This document shows positions 36,003-44,239 of a DNA stretch of 64,000 nucleotides, in pieces. A program made the translations under genes and the position numbers. Positions within the stretch are counted from its first letter, which is position 1. Every line of letters starts with the position of its first letter. The stretch is taken from positions 5,196,772-5,260,771 of the forward strand of contig CP007444.1 in NCBI GenBank assembly GCA_000632805.1, given 5' to 3'. This DNA comes from Dyella jiangningensis (GTDB lineage: Bacteria > Pseudomonadota > Gammaproteobacteria > Xanthomonadales > Rhodanobacteraceae). Under the pieces are notes generated by a model. It was not told the origin of the DNA, searched no databases, and saw only the letters and a program-made list of their open reading frames with translations.

Positions 36003-38600
36003 ATGACGGAACTTCATCAAGGCGTAAAGGAATGGCTGCATACCCAGAAGGATTGGTTGCAGCAGGCGGCGGAACTGCTTCTAACCAAGGGAGCTCTTGA
36101 GGATCAAGACTTCGCGGCCTTGACTGAGTATGTGAAAACCGCTGAGGGCCAAGCCGTCACCAGTACCCGTGCCTTTGCCGGACTCATGGCTGGCGCGGCC
36201 CAAGCAGGCGAAGTCCGCCTGAAGTCTGTCGGCGAAATTACTGGCATCGACAATCTTGGACCCAGCAATCCGCTCGACTTTGGGGTCGGCAACCTCTGCG
36301 TCATCTACGGAAACAATGGATCGGGCAAGTCCGGTTACAGCCGCCTGATTAAGAAAGCGGCGGGCAAACCGTCTGCCAAAGATCTCAAGCAGAATGTATT
36401 CCAGCCGGTGCTGGCGCAAGATCAGCGCAAGGCCAAGATTGTCTATGCCGAAGGCGGTGTAGAGCACACATCGCATTGGGTGGCCAACGATGCGGGAATC
36501 CCCGCATTGCAGGCTGTAGACATTTTCGACACGGATTTGGCCAATACCTACCTGACCCAGAGCAACACGGCGACGTACACGCCGCCACTGGTGTCCTTGT
36601 TCGAGCAGCTCGTTTTTGTGGCCTCAAAGGTCAAGGAAAGACTGCAGGCTCAACAAGATGCTTTGGTTAGCGCAAAACCTGCGATGCCTCCGGAATATCT
36701 GGCAACAGCGGCAGGGGGACAATATAACGGCCTTCGCCACAATACCCCCGTAGCTGAAATCCGGAGAATCAGCACTTGGACAGAGGCTGAGGAACAGGAT
36801 CTCGCCAATGTTGCCGAACGTCTCGCGGCAGCTGACCCTGCAGCACTGGCGCGTCAAAAGCGCGCAATCAAGGCGCAGATTGAACAGGTGGCCAGCAAGA
36901 TCAAGGAAGTCGCTCCCGGATACAGCGCCGAAGCATTGAATGACGTCCGAGCCAAAAGGCAGAGTGCACAGGACAAGCGAAAAATTGCCCAGGAAGCAGC
37001 GCGGGTTCAATCCGCCAAGCTTGATGGTGTGGGTACGGCAACCTGGAAGGCTCTATGGGAGGCTGCGAGAGCCTACTCACAAACGCCCTATCCTCAGCAA
37101 GATTTTCCGGTGGTTGACGATGCAGCGCGCTGCGTGTTGTGCCATCAGGATTTGGCGAAAGAAGCCAAACAACGATTGAAAGACTTCGAGAAATTCGTCC
37201 AGGGGGACGTTGAACAAGCTGCAAACATGGCCGAAACCGCCTTGGCGAATGCCATGGCGCAGTTTGTCGCCGGCCTCAGCGAGGCAGTTGTAGTCCAAAA
37301 CTGTCAATCGGCAGGCTTGGATGACGAAGCACTGATTGAAGACATCAAGACGTTTTGGCGAGATATTGCTGCTTCTCGCGCCGCCATGGTGGCGGGTGAG
37401 CTTGTCGAAGTCGCCATGACTGTTGCTTCTCCACACGGAGTCCTGGCATCCCTTGAGCTGCGGGCTAATGCACTGGAAGAGCAGGCAAAGCAGCATGACC
37501 AAGATGCTAATGGATTCAATCGCGCGGAGGCCACGCAGAAGAAAGCCAACCTTGAAGCGAAGAAATGGACGTCGCAGCAGGCGGTAGCCATAGCGGCTGA
37601 ACTGACACTTTTGAAGCAGCGCGAGCAATACGAATCCTGGAAGAGATTGCTCAGCACCGGTCCCATCACCGCCAAGGGTTCAGATGTTGCGGAAAAAGCC
37701 ATCACGGATGCCTACGTAGCCCGGTTCAACAGCGAACTTGGGGCGCTGAAGGCCAAAAGGATCAAGGTCAAGCTGGTCAAGCTCAGAGCTGAACGCGGTA
37801 AGGCGCTTCATGGTCTTCAGTTGGAAGGTTCGGCCGATGGAAGTGCCAAGCCAGATCAGATATTGAGTGAAGGCGAGCGACGCATCATCAGCTTGGCAGC
37901 GTTCTTGGCCGACGTTGCAGAAAAGCCTCATGCCTCAACATTCATCTTTGACGACCCGATTTCGTCGCTGGATCAGGATTTTGAGCACGCTGTGGCCGAG
38001 AGGTTGGTTCAACTGGCAAAGACGCGCCAGGTACTCGTGTTTACCCATCGCCTCTCGTTGTATGGGTTGCTTGAGGATGCAGGAAAGAAGATGGGTGATG
38101 AGTGGAAGAAGACCCACTACGAACAAAGATGCATTGAGACGTTCTCAAACGTAGCGGGGATGCCGGTCGCTCAGCCCATTTGGGCATCCAAGACCGAGCC
38201 CGCAAACAACACACTGTTGTCTAGGCTTGCCACCGCCAAGAAGGCCGGCGAAGAAAATGGTGGCGAGGCATACAGGGCACTGGCGCAGGGAATCTGCAGT
38301 GACTTCCGAAAGTTGCTTGAGCGAACCGTTGAGTCTGACCTTCTTAACGAGATTGTGCTCCGTCAGCGTAGGGGAATTCAGACTGACGGGCGTTTGTCCA
38401 AGCTGAGTGTGATTACACCAGAGGACTTGAAGTACATCGACGCGCTAATGACAAAGTTCTCGGGCTTCGAGCACAGCCAGTCGCCAGAGAATCCCATCCA
38501 AATTCCTGAGGAGCCTGACTTACGGAAGGATCTTGAGGGGCTCCGGGATTGGCGCAAGGGATTCAAGGATCGGCAAGCACCTGGGATAGCCAATGTCTGA
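36003..38600 (+). CDS. SMC/ABC-type ATPase of the RloC/PrrC class (possible anticodon nuclease)
   Basis: 865 residues. Walker A GNNGSGKS at residues 103-110; a central coiled coil interrupted by CVLCHQDL (Cys377, Cys380), which looks like a zinc hook; ABC signature LSEGERR and Walker B FIFDDPISSLD near residue 650. After the ATPase head, about 170 C-terminal residues contain R769-x3-E773 and His824 in FEHSQS, reminiscent of the Arg-Glu-His triad of PrrC/RloC tRNA anticodon nucleases. Those proteins are often encoded inside type I restriction operons, as here. The ATPase identity is firm; nuclease activity is an inference. It overlaps hsdR by 8 bp. Confidence 0.8.
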   Translation: MTELHQGVKEWLHTQKDWLQQAAELLLTKGALEDQDFAALTEYVKTAEGQAVTSTRAFAGLMAGAAQAGEVRLKSVGEITGIDNLGPSNPLDFGVGNLCVIYGNNGSGKSGYSRLIKKAAGKPSAKDLKQNVFQPVLAQDQRKAKIVYAEGGVEHTSHWVANDAGIPALQAVDIFDTDLANTYLTQSNTATYTPPLVSLFEQLVFVASKVKERLQAQQDALVSAKPAMPPEYLATAAGGQYNGLRHNTPVAEIRRISTWTEAEEQDLANVAERLAAADPAALARQKRAIKAQIEQVASKIKEVAPGYSAEALNDVRAKRQSAQDKRKIAQEAARVQSAKLDGVGTATWKALWEAARAYSQTPYPQQDFPVVDDAARCVLCHQDLAKEAKQRLKDFEKFVQGDVEQAANMAETALANAMAQFVAGLSEAVVVQNCQSAGLDDEALIEDIKTFWRDIAASRAAMVAGELVEVAMTVASPHGVLASLELRANALEEQAKQHDQDANGFNRAEATQKKANLEAKKWTSQQAVAIAAELTLLKQREQYESWKRLLSTGPITAKGSDVAEKAITDAYVARFNSELGALKAKRIKVKLVKLRAERGKALHGLQLEGSADGSAKPDQILSEGERRIISLAAFLADVAEKPHASTFIFDDPISSLDQDFEHAVAERLVQLAKTRQVLVFTHRLSLYGLLEDAGKKMGDEWKKTHYEQRCIETFSNVAGMPVAQPIWASKTEPANNTLLSRLATAKKAGEENGGEAYRALAQGICSDFRKLLERTVESDLLNEIVLRQRRGIQTDGRLSKLSVITPEDLKYIDALMTKFSGFEHSQSPENPIQIPEEPDLRKDLEGLRDWRKGFKDRQAPGIANV

Positions 38601-41600
38601 CCAAATCGGCAAGCCCGAACGGAACACGCAGCATCGTGTCATCAGGTTGTTCAAAGAGCAGCTTGGTTATACCTATCTTGGCGACTGGAGCGACCGCGAT
38701 GGGAATAGCAATATCGAAGAAGCGCTGCTTTCGTCCTACCTGGCGGAAGCGGGTTATAGCTCAGCTCAAATCAGTCAGACCATCTATAAGCTCAAAACTG
38801 AGGCAGGCAACCCGCAACGCAATCTCTACGATAACAACGAAGCCGTCTATCAGTTACTTCGCTTCGGTGTGCCGGTAAAGGTAGAAGATGACAAGGTAAA
38901 TCAGACCGTCCACCTGATCGACTGGAAGCATCCGGCCAACAACCAGTTCGCCATCGCCGAAGAGGTCACGCTCAAGGGTGGAAACGAGCGTCGTCCTGAC
39001 ATCGTGCTGTACCTCAACGGCATCGCCATTGGTGTGCTAGAACTGAAAAGCAGTCGCGTGAGCATAGGTGACGGCATCCGCCAAAACCTGTCCAACCAGC
39101 TGCCCGAGTTCAATGCATGGTTCTTCAGTACGGTGCAGTTCGTGTTCGCTGGCAATGACGCTGAGGGGTTGCAATACGGCACCATTGGTACGGAAGCAAA
39201 ATATTTCCTCCAATGGAAGGAAGACGAGGCTGACAACAGCGGTTACAAGCTGGACAAATACCTGCTGAAGATGTGCACGAAGTCACGAATCATCGAGCTG
39301 ATGCACAACTTCGTCTTGTTCGATGGTGGGGTAAAGAAGCTGCCTCGGGTCCACCAGTATTTCGGCATCAAGGCTGCGCAGGATCATGCGCGCAAGCGCC
39401 AGGGCGGAATCATCTGGCACACGCAGGGTGCAGGAAAAAGCCTCCTGATGGTACTGCTGGCCAAGTGGATTCTGGAGAACAACCCGAACGCACGTGTAGC
39501 CATTATCACCGACCGTGACGAGTTGGATGACCAGATCAAGAAGGTCTTTGAAAGCGCGGGGGAAACGATCTACCGCACCAGTAGCGGGCGCGACTTGATG
39601 ACCCAGTTGGGGCAACCCGCGCCGCGTCTGTTGTGCTCACTCATCCATAAGTTCGGGGCTGGCAAAGGCCTGGAGGATGGTGATTTCGACACCTTCATCA
39701 AGGAGCTGGAGAGCCAGCCCGCGAAGACCGTGGGTGAGCTGTTCGTTTTCGTCGATGAGTGCCATCGCACCCAGGGCGGCAGGCTGAACCGCGTAATGAA
39801 GGTCATGATGCCCAATGCGGTGCTGATCGGCTTCACGGGCACGCCTTTGCTGAAGAAAGATGTGGCGAGCAGCCTGGAGGTATTCGGTGGCTACATACAC
39901 ACCTACAAGTTCAGCGAAGCCGTCGAAGATAGTGTGGTGCTCGATTTGGTGTACGAGGCCCGTGACATTGACCAGAAGCTCGGCTCGCAGGAAAAGATTG
40001 ATGCGTGGTTTGAAGCCAAGACCAAAGGCTTGAATCAGTGGCAAAAGAACGAGCTGAAGAAGCAATGGGGCACGATGCAGAACGTGCTCAGCTCGCGCTC
40101 GCGCATGGAACAGGTGGTCGCAGACATCATCTTCGACTTTGAGACGAAGCCCCGCCTGTCTAGTGAGCGGGGCAACGCCATGTTGGTGGCGGGTAGCATT
40201 TACGAAGCCTGCAAGTACTTCGCCCTGTTTCAGAAAACCCCATTCAAGGGCAAGTGCGCCATCGTTACGTCCTACAACCCTCAGGCCAAAGATGTGACGC
40301 TGGAGGAGTCCGGGGCCAACACCGAAACCGACAAGCAGTTCATCTACAACACCTATACCGAACTGCTGAAGGATGTGGCTGCCAAGCCAGGTAAGACGAA
40401 GGCTGAAACCTACGAGGACGACGCCAAAGCCAAGTTCATCAAGCAGCCGGCAAACATGAAGCTGCTGATCGTGGTGGACAAGCTGCTTACCGGTTTTGAC
40501 GCTCCAGCCTGTTCTTACCTCTATATCGACAAATCCATGCAAGACCACGGCTTGTTTCAGGCCATCTGCCGCACCAACCGGCTGGATGGCAGCGATAAAG
40601 ATTTTGGCTACATCGTGGACTACAAGGACTTGTTCAAGAAGGTGGAGAACGCCATCGCCGTGTATTCCGCCGAGCTGGATCACAGCGCTGGCGGTGCGGC
40701 CCCGGAAGTGCTGTTGGAAAGCCGGGTGAAGAAAGGAAAGGAGCGACTGGACGCGGCGCTAGAAGCCTTGGCACTGCTGATGGAAAAAGTGGAACCACCC
40801 AAGGGCGAGCTGGAGCACATCCACTATTTTTGTGGTAACACCGAGAATGCCGATGACCTGAAGGCGCATGAGCCACAGCGCGTTGCCTTCTATACGGGGT
40901 TGGTGAACCTATTGCGCGCCTACGGCAGCATTGCTGACGAACTGGATGTGGCTGGTTACGATTCCGCGCGGCAGCCCGCCATCAAGGCAAAGCTCGAGGA
41001 GTACGTGAAGTTGCGCGAGGTCATCCGCCTCGCTAGTGGCGAAACGCTCGACCTCAAGCCCTATGAGCCGGACATGCGCCACCTGATTGATACCTACATT
41101 CAGGCCAGCGAACCGCGCAAGATCTCCGACTTTGAGAACGTAGGTCTTCTGGACCTGATCGTGAAGTCCGGCATTGCTGATGCAATCGCAGAGAAGCTCG
41201 GCCAGATGAAGGACAGGGAGTCGGTGGCAGAGACGATCGAGAACAACGTCCGCAGCAAGATCGTCAAAGACCACCTGACCGACCCAGCGTACTTCGCCAA
41301 GATGTCGGCGTTGCTGGATGAACTCATCAAGAAGCGCAGGGAGAAGGCCATCGCTTATGAGGAATACCTCAAGCAAATGGAAGAGCTGGCAGCCAGGGTG
41401 AGTAGTGGGAGGGGCGCCGATATCCCGGCGACGCTGGACTCTACCGGCAAGCGCGCACTGTTCAACAACTTGAAGGGTTTCAATGGCGCATCCGCAGAAG
41501 ACGCCGAAGCGTTGGCGCTGGAACTGGATGCGGCGATCAAGCGAGTTCGTCCGGATAGCTGGCGCGGCGTGTTACCCAGGGAGAACGTCATCAAGCAAGC

Positions 41601-41676
41601 GCTGTACGCCATCCTGAAGAACGCGGCCGAGGTCGAGCGCCTCTTTCCCATCATCGTGGCACAGGCGGAGTATTGA
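38593..41676 (+). CDS. hsdR: Type I restriction endonuclease subunit HsdR
   Basis: 1027 residues. N-terminal PD-(D/E)xK nuclease: ERRPDIVLYLNG followed by GVLELKSS. Superfamily 2 translocase motor: Walker A HTQGAGKSLL, DEAD-type box FVDECHR, motif III IGFTGTPLL, and motif VI AICRTNRLDG. C-terminal helical region binds the methylase. It is complete and all catalytic motifs are intact, so the restriction system looks functional. Start inside the ATPase stop; the metallopeptidase gene overlaps its stop. Confidence 0.95.
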   Translation: MSDQIGKPERNTQHRVIRLFKEQLGYTYLGDWSDRDGNSNIEEALLSSYLAEAGYSSAQISQTIYKLKTEAGNPQRNLYDNNEAVYQLLRFGVPVKVEDDKVNQTVHLIDWKHPANNQFAIAEEVTLKGGNERRPDIVLYLNGIAIGVLELKSSRVSIGDGIRQNLSNQLPEFNAWFFSTVQFVFAGNDAEGLQYGTIGTEAKYFLQWKEDEADNSGYKLDKYLLKMCTKSRIIELMHNFVLFDGGVKKLPRVHQYFGIKAAQDHARKRQGGIIWHTQGAGKSLLMVLLAKWILENNPNARVAIITDRDELDDQIKKVFESAGETIYRTSSGRDLMTQLGQPAPRLLCSLIHKFGAGKGLEDGDFDTFIKELESQPAKTVGELFVFVDECHRTQGGRLNRVMKVMMPNAVLIGFTGTPLLKKDVASSLEVFGGYIHTYKFSEAVEDSVVLDLVYEARDIDQKLGSQEKIDAWFEAKTKGLNQWQKNELKKQWGTMQNVLSSRSRMEQVVADIIFDFETKPRLSSERGNAMLVAGSIYEACKYFALFQKTPFKGKCAIVTSYNPQAKDVTLEESGANTETDKQFIYNTYTELLKDVAAKPGKTKAETYEDDAKAKFIKQPANMKLLIVVDKLLTGFDAPACSYLYIDKSMQDHGLFQAICRTNRLDGSDKDFGYIVDYKDLFKKVENAIAVYSAELDHSAGGAAPEVLLESRVKKGKERLDAALEALALLMEKVEPPKGELEHIHYFCGNTENADDLKAHEPQRVAFYTGLVNLLRAYGSIADELDVAGYDSARQPAIKAKLEEYVKLREVIRLASGETLDLKPYEPDMRHLIDTYIQASEPRKISDFENVGLLDLIVKSGIADAIAEKLGQMKDRESVAETIENNVRSKIVKDHLTDPAYFAKMSALLDELIKKRREKAIAYEEYLKQMEELAARVSSGRGADIPATLDSTGKRALFNNLKGFNGASAEDAEALALELDAAIKRVRPDSWRGVLPRENVIKQALYAILKNAAEVERLFPIIVAQAEY

Positions 41677-42401
41677 GCGTGCAGGTACGTGATGGCATCG
41701 AGCTGGGTGAACTGCACGCCGATGTGGTGCGCAAAGACATCAAGCACGTACACCTGAGTGTGTATCCGCCAGACGGCCGGGTGCGGATTTCCGCACCGCT
41801 GAATATGGCGTTGGACACCATCCGTATCTATGCCATTGCCAAGCTAGGTTGGATCAAGAGCCAGCAACGTAAGCTTCGTTCACAAGAGCGGGAAACGGTC
41901 CGCGACTACTGGGACAAAGAGAGTCACTACGTCTGGGGCAAACGCTATCTACTGCGTAATGTGCAGGTCGATGCCGCGCCCACGGTGAAGTTGAAGCACT
42001 CCACGCTTGAGCTGCATACGCGGCCCGGCAGTGATGCCGCCAAGCGCCACGAGCTGTTGGAGGCGTGGTATCGAGAGCAAATCAGGGCGGTCGTTCCTGC
42101 CCTGCTCGAGAAATGGGCGCCGCTGCTAGGTGTCACCCCCAAGCGTTTCCACGTCCAGCGCATGAAAACCAAATGGGGTAGCTGCAACCCCGCCTCCGGA
42201 CATATCCGCCTGAACACGGATCTCGCGCGGAAACCCTCGGTCTGCCTTGAGTACATTGTCGTACACGAGCTGATGCACCTGATTGAGCCAACCCACAACG
42301 CGCGGTTCCAGTCGCTTATGGATGACGCCATGCCGCACTGGCGCCAGATTAAGCACGAGCTAAACCAACTGCCCGTACGGCACGAGGATTGGGAATATTA
42401 A
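41673..42401 (+). CDS. YgjP-like (M48-type) metallopeptidase
   Basis: 242 residues. Family motifs: WVRKDIKHVHLSVYPPDGRVRISAP-type strand near the start, KWGSCNPASGHIRLN (the WGSC box) and the zinc site VVHELMHLIEPTHNARF. The start is TTG at 41673 (its TTG overlaps the hsdR stop) or GTG at 41679. This family is often the last gene of type I restriction operons with this order. Its substrate is unknown; it could process the system's proteins or be a nucleoprotein protease like SprT relatives. Confidence 0.85.
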   Translation: MSVQVRDGIELGELHADVVRKDIKHVHLSVYPPDGRVRISAPLNMALDTIRIYAIAKLGWIKSQQRKLRSQERETVRDYWDKESHYVWGKRYLLRNVQVDAAPTVKLKHSTLELHTRPGSDAAKRHELLEAWYREQIRAVVPALLEKWAPLLGVTPKRFHVQRMKTKWGSCNPASGHIRLNTDLARKPSVCLEYIVVHELMHLIEPTHNARFQSLMDDAMPHWRQIKHELNQLPVRHEDWEY

Positions 42402-42433
42402 GCCGGGCACGCATGCCTGCGGGCTTGTTTGTA
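42400..42433 (+). terminator. Terminator of the restriction operon
   Basis: An imperfect hairpin AGCCGGGCACGC / GCATGCCTGCGGGCT is followed by TGTTTG just after the metallopeptidase stop. Confidence 0.6.
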
Positions 42434-42459
42434 TCGCGGCGGATGACCAAATAGTCCGC

Positions 42460-42531
42460 TAAGTCATTGTGCCAGGGGCACATTTTTGAGCCCCATGCGT
42501 TACTAGTAAACGCAACGGAATCAATGACTTA
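42460..42531 (+). promoter_or_regulatory. Inverted repeat over the start codon of the small HTH gene
   Basis: TAAGTCATTG (42460-42469) is repeated exactly as CAATGACTTA (42522-42531), the second arm covering the ATG at 42524. Two smaller hairpins (GTGCC/GGCAC and GGGGC/GCCCC) lie in between. It may be an operator for autoregulation or an RNA structure that hides the start codon. Confidence 0.6.
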
Positions 42532-42862
42532 CTTGACGTTCCATCCTGGTCCGGGTAGGGTCTGCGCAGGCACCGGATGGGACGCACTAAGCGTGACTGA
42601 CCGTGACGTAGATGAAGAATCCCCGACGGCTCGCTGGCTTCTCCGCGAGCACGGACCGATTCTGTCGGCCGCCGTGGCGGCGAAGGTTTTGGGATTCAAG
42701 AGTACTGACGCGCTTCGTCAGGCCCGGCTTCGCCAAAAGCTGCCCGTCCCGATGTTCACAATCGAAGGACGGCGCGGATGGTTTGCCTCCACCGCCGTGG
42801 TGGCCGCGTGGATAGAGCAAACAGTCGTCATTCCAGCTGATGAGTCTCGCCAACATGGCTAG
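42524..42862 (+). CDS. Small DNA-binding-like protein (HTH) upstream of tnsA
   Basis: 112 residues from the ATG at 42524. The middle reads SAAVAAKVLGFKSTDALRQA and then RRGWFASTAVVAAWIEQ, which looks like a helix-turn-helix of the excisionase/MerR class with a wing. No clear ribosome site. It stands between the restriction operon and the tns leader in the tns orientation, so it may regulate transposition or excision. It is not one of the known Tns proteins; identity remains open. Confidence 0.55.
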   Translation: MTYLTFHPGPGRVCAGTGWDALSVTDRDVDEESPTARWLLREHGPILSAAVAAKVLGFKSTDALRQARLRQKLPVPMFTIEGRRGWFASTAVVAAWIEQTVVIPADESRQHG

Positions 42863-43053
42863 GGCAGAGCATTTCTCGCCTACACCATGCCCGTTAGGCT
42901 GCGATCTGACGTTGCCATTGAATCAGGCGGCCAAGCTACCTGGAAACCAGGTGGCGCTTATCCATACATGGACCACCCCAATACTGCAGCGAGCTCGGAG
43001 TCGTCCTAAGTCGTAGCGGATCCGTAGAGCATTCCACCCTAATCCAGGAGGTG

Positions 43054-43146
43054 ATGTCGAACGCTGCTCAGCAACTTCATCCGGAAAAGGAAAAGCCGCC
43101 CTGTGGCGGGGCGGCTTTCCAGCGTGACTTGAAGACTCAAGTTTGA
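43054..43146 (+). CDS. Possible 30-aa leader peptide upstream of tnsA
   Basis: A 30-codon frame starting MSNAAQQLHPEKEKPPCGG follows a strong AGGAGG with only 1-3 nt to the ATG (a GTG one codon earlier would overlap the site). It runs over the hairpin at 43092-43118. It could be a leader peptide or chance. No similarity recognised. Confidence 0.3.
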   Translation: MSNAAQQLHPEKEKPPCGGAAFQRDLKTQV

Positions 43147-43240
43147 GCGCTTGAGTGGCAGTCTGATCCTGCCCACCCTTCGAGTCAAGCCTCCGGCCAC
43201 CCCAAAAGAAATGCCGCGTCTGCGCGGCACGGGAGGCTTG
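43127..43240 (+). promoter_or_regulatory. Structured leader that buries the Shine-Dalgarno of the tns operon
   Basis: CAAGCCTCC (43186-43194) pairs perfectly with GGAGGCTTG (43232-43240), which contains the GGAGG ribosome site of the small frame at 43242. A nested stem TGCCGCG/CGCGGCA (43212-43229) sits inside. Upstream, TCAAGT at 43137 can pair with either ACTTGA at 43127 or CTTGAG at 43150, so alternative structures exist. This would keep translation of tnsA low unless the stem is opened. Confidence 0.6.
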
Positions 43241-43241
43241 T

Positions 43242-43334
43242 ATGCCCAAAAAGCATGCAATTTGGCTGTTAGGTGACAAAAGCGCGCTAACCATCCTCGA
43301 GCGATATGTGCGTCGGCCGGAGGTTCCGGCATGA
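43242..43334 (+). CDS. 30-aa peptide translationally coupled to tnsA
   Basis: Frame MPKKHAIWLLGDKSALTILE and ten more residues. GGGAGG lies 5 nt before the ATG and the stop overlaps the tnsA start (ATGA), so translation of the peptide could deliver ribosomes to tnsA, which has no strong site of its own. No known domain. Its ribosome site is inside the stem described for the leader. Confidence 0.55.
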   Translation: MPKKHAIWLLGDKSALTILERYVRRPEVPA

Positions 43335-44239
43335 AGATGACGCTCAAGAAACTCACCGAAATGATCGCGGAAGGCCGTGGCATAGGCGTTGGCGATAAAT
43401 ATCAGCCGTGGGAGCAAATCACGCGCCGCCGTGGTTCGCCATTTTCGAATCTCAATCTGACACCAGTACCCCATCTTGTCCGGTTGGCGCACTTCCTATC
43501 GCGCGGAGAGCGTGAGTTCGGTTTCTTGCTCTGGTGGCTTGGAGTCGAGGATTTGCGTGAACAATACCCGTTGTGGCCCTGGCCACACCGGCAGCCGGTT
43601 AGCCAGGTTGATCCGGAGTCAGGGGGAGTGACTACGCACCCGGGAATGGCCGAGGTTGCCGGCGAGGCTGGCATCAAGCTCGGCAAGTACCCCGGCCTCG
43701 CCGTTCCTGTCGTTCTATCGCTCGATCTCCTAGCAACGGTTCCACCTGATATCGGGCCCCATCGACTAGTGGGATTCAGTTGTAAGCCCAAAGCGCTTTT
43801 CCATGCTTGGGCCCCAGATGATCGGTTACGCGAACGCCTAGAGCTCGATCGACGGTACTGCGTTACCGCTGAGATCCCTCACCGACTCATACATCCGGAA
43901 CAGATTCCAAGGACATTGATAGTCCAGTTGCACTGGTTGGCACCCATCGTGCCTTTCGCCGCAATTAGCAAACTCCTTGCATCCCATACGTACCAGGCGT
44001 TCCTGGATCGAATAAAAACCTCCGCTTATGCACTGCCAGCCAGCAACGCTGCAAGCGAGGCGGCCCGCAGGCTCGGGCTTAGCGAGCAAGATGCGCAGCA
44101 AATGCTCAGGATCGCAATCTGGTATCAGCACGTTGATGCCGATCCCACGCGACCAATATCCATGACGCGTCCATTGCGGCCTGGTGGCCTAGCCATCCGT
44201 GAGCAACTGAGAACAGAGTTCTTTGGGAGGTCGCTATGA
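43331..44239 (+). CDS. tnsA: TnsA, endonuclease subunit of a Tn7-like transposase
   Basis: 302 residues. Restriction-endonuclease-like fold with the likely catalytic residues Glu62 (EREFGFLL), Asp132 (LSLDLLATV) and Lys152 (VGFSCKPK), and the family phrase DLREQYPLWP. The C-terminal part has a helix-turn-helix-like segment (ASEAARRLGLSEQDAQQML). With TnsB it cuts the 5' strands so that the element moves by cut-and-paste. The start overlaps the 30-aa frame and the stop overlaps tnsB (ATGA), so the three are coupled. Confidence 0.88.
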   Translation: MKMTLKKLTEMIAEGRGIGVGDKYQPWEQITRRRGSPFSNLNLTPVPHLVRLAHFLSRGEREFGFLLWWLGVEDLREQYPLWPWPHRQPVSQVDPESGGVTTHPGMAEVAGEAGIKLGKYPGLAVPVVLSLDLLATVPPDIGPHRLVGFSCKPKALFHAWAPDDRLRERLELDRRYCVTAEIPHRLIHPEQIPRTLIVQLHWLAPIVPFAAISKLLASHTYQAFLDRIKTSAYALPASNAASEAARRLGLSEQDAQQMLRIAIWYQHVDADPTRPISMTRPLRPGGLAIREQLRTEFFGRSL

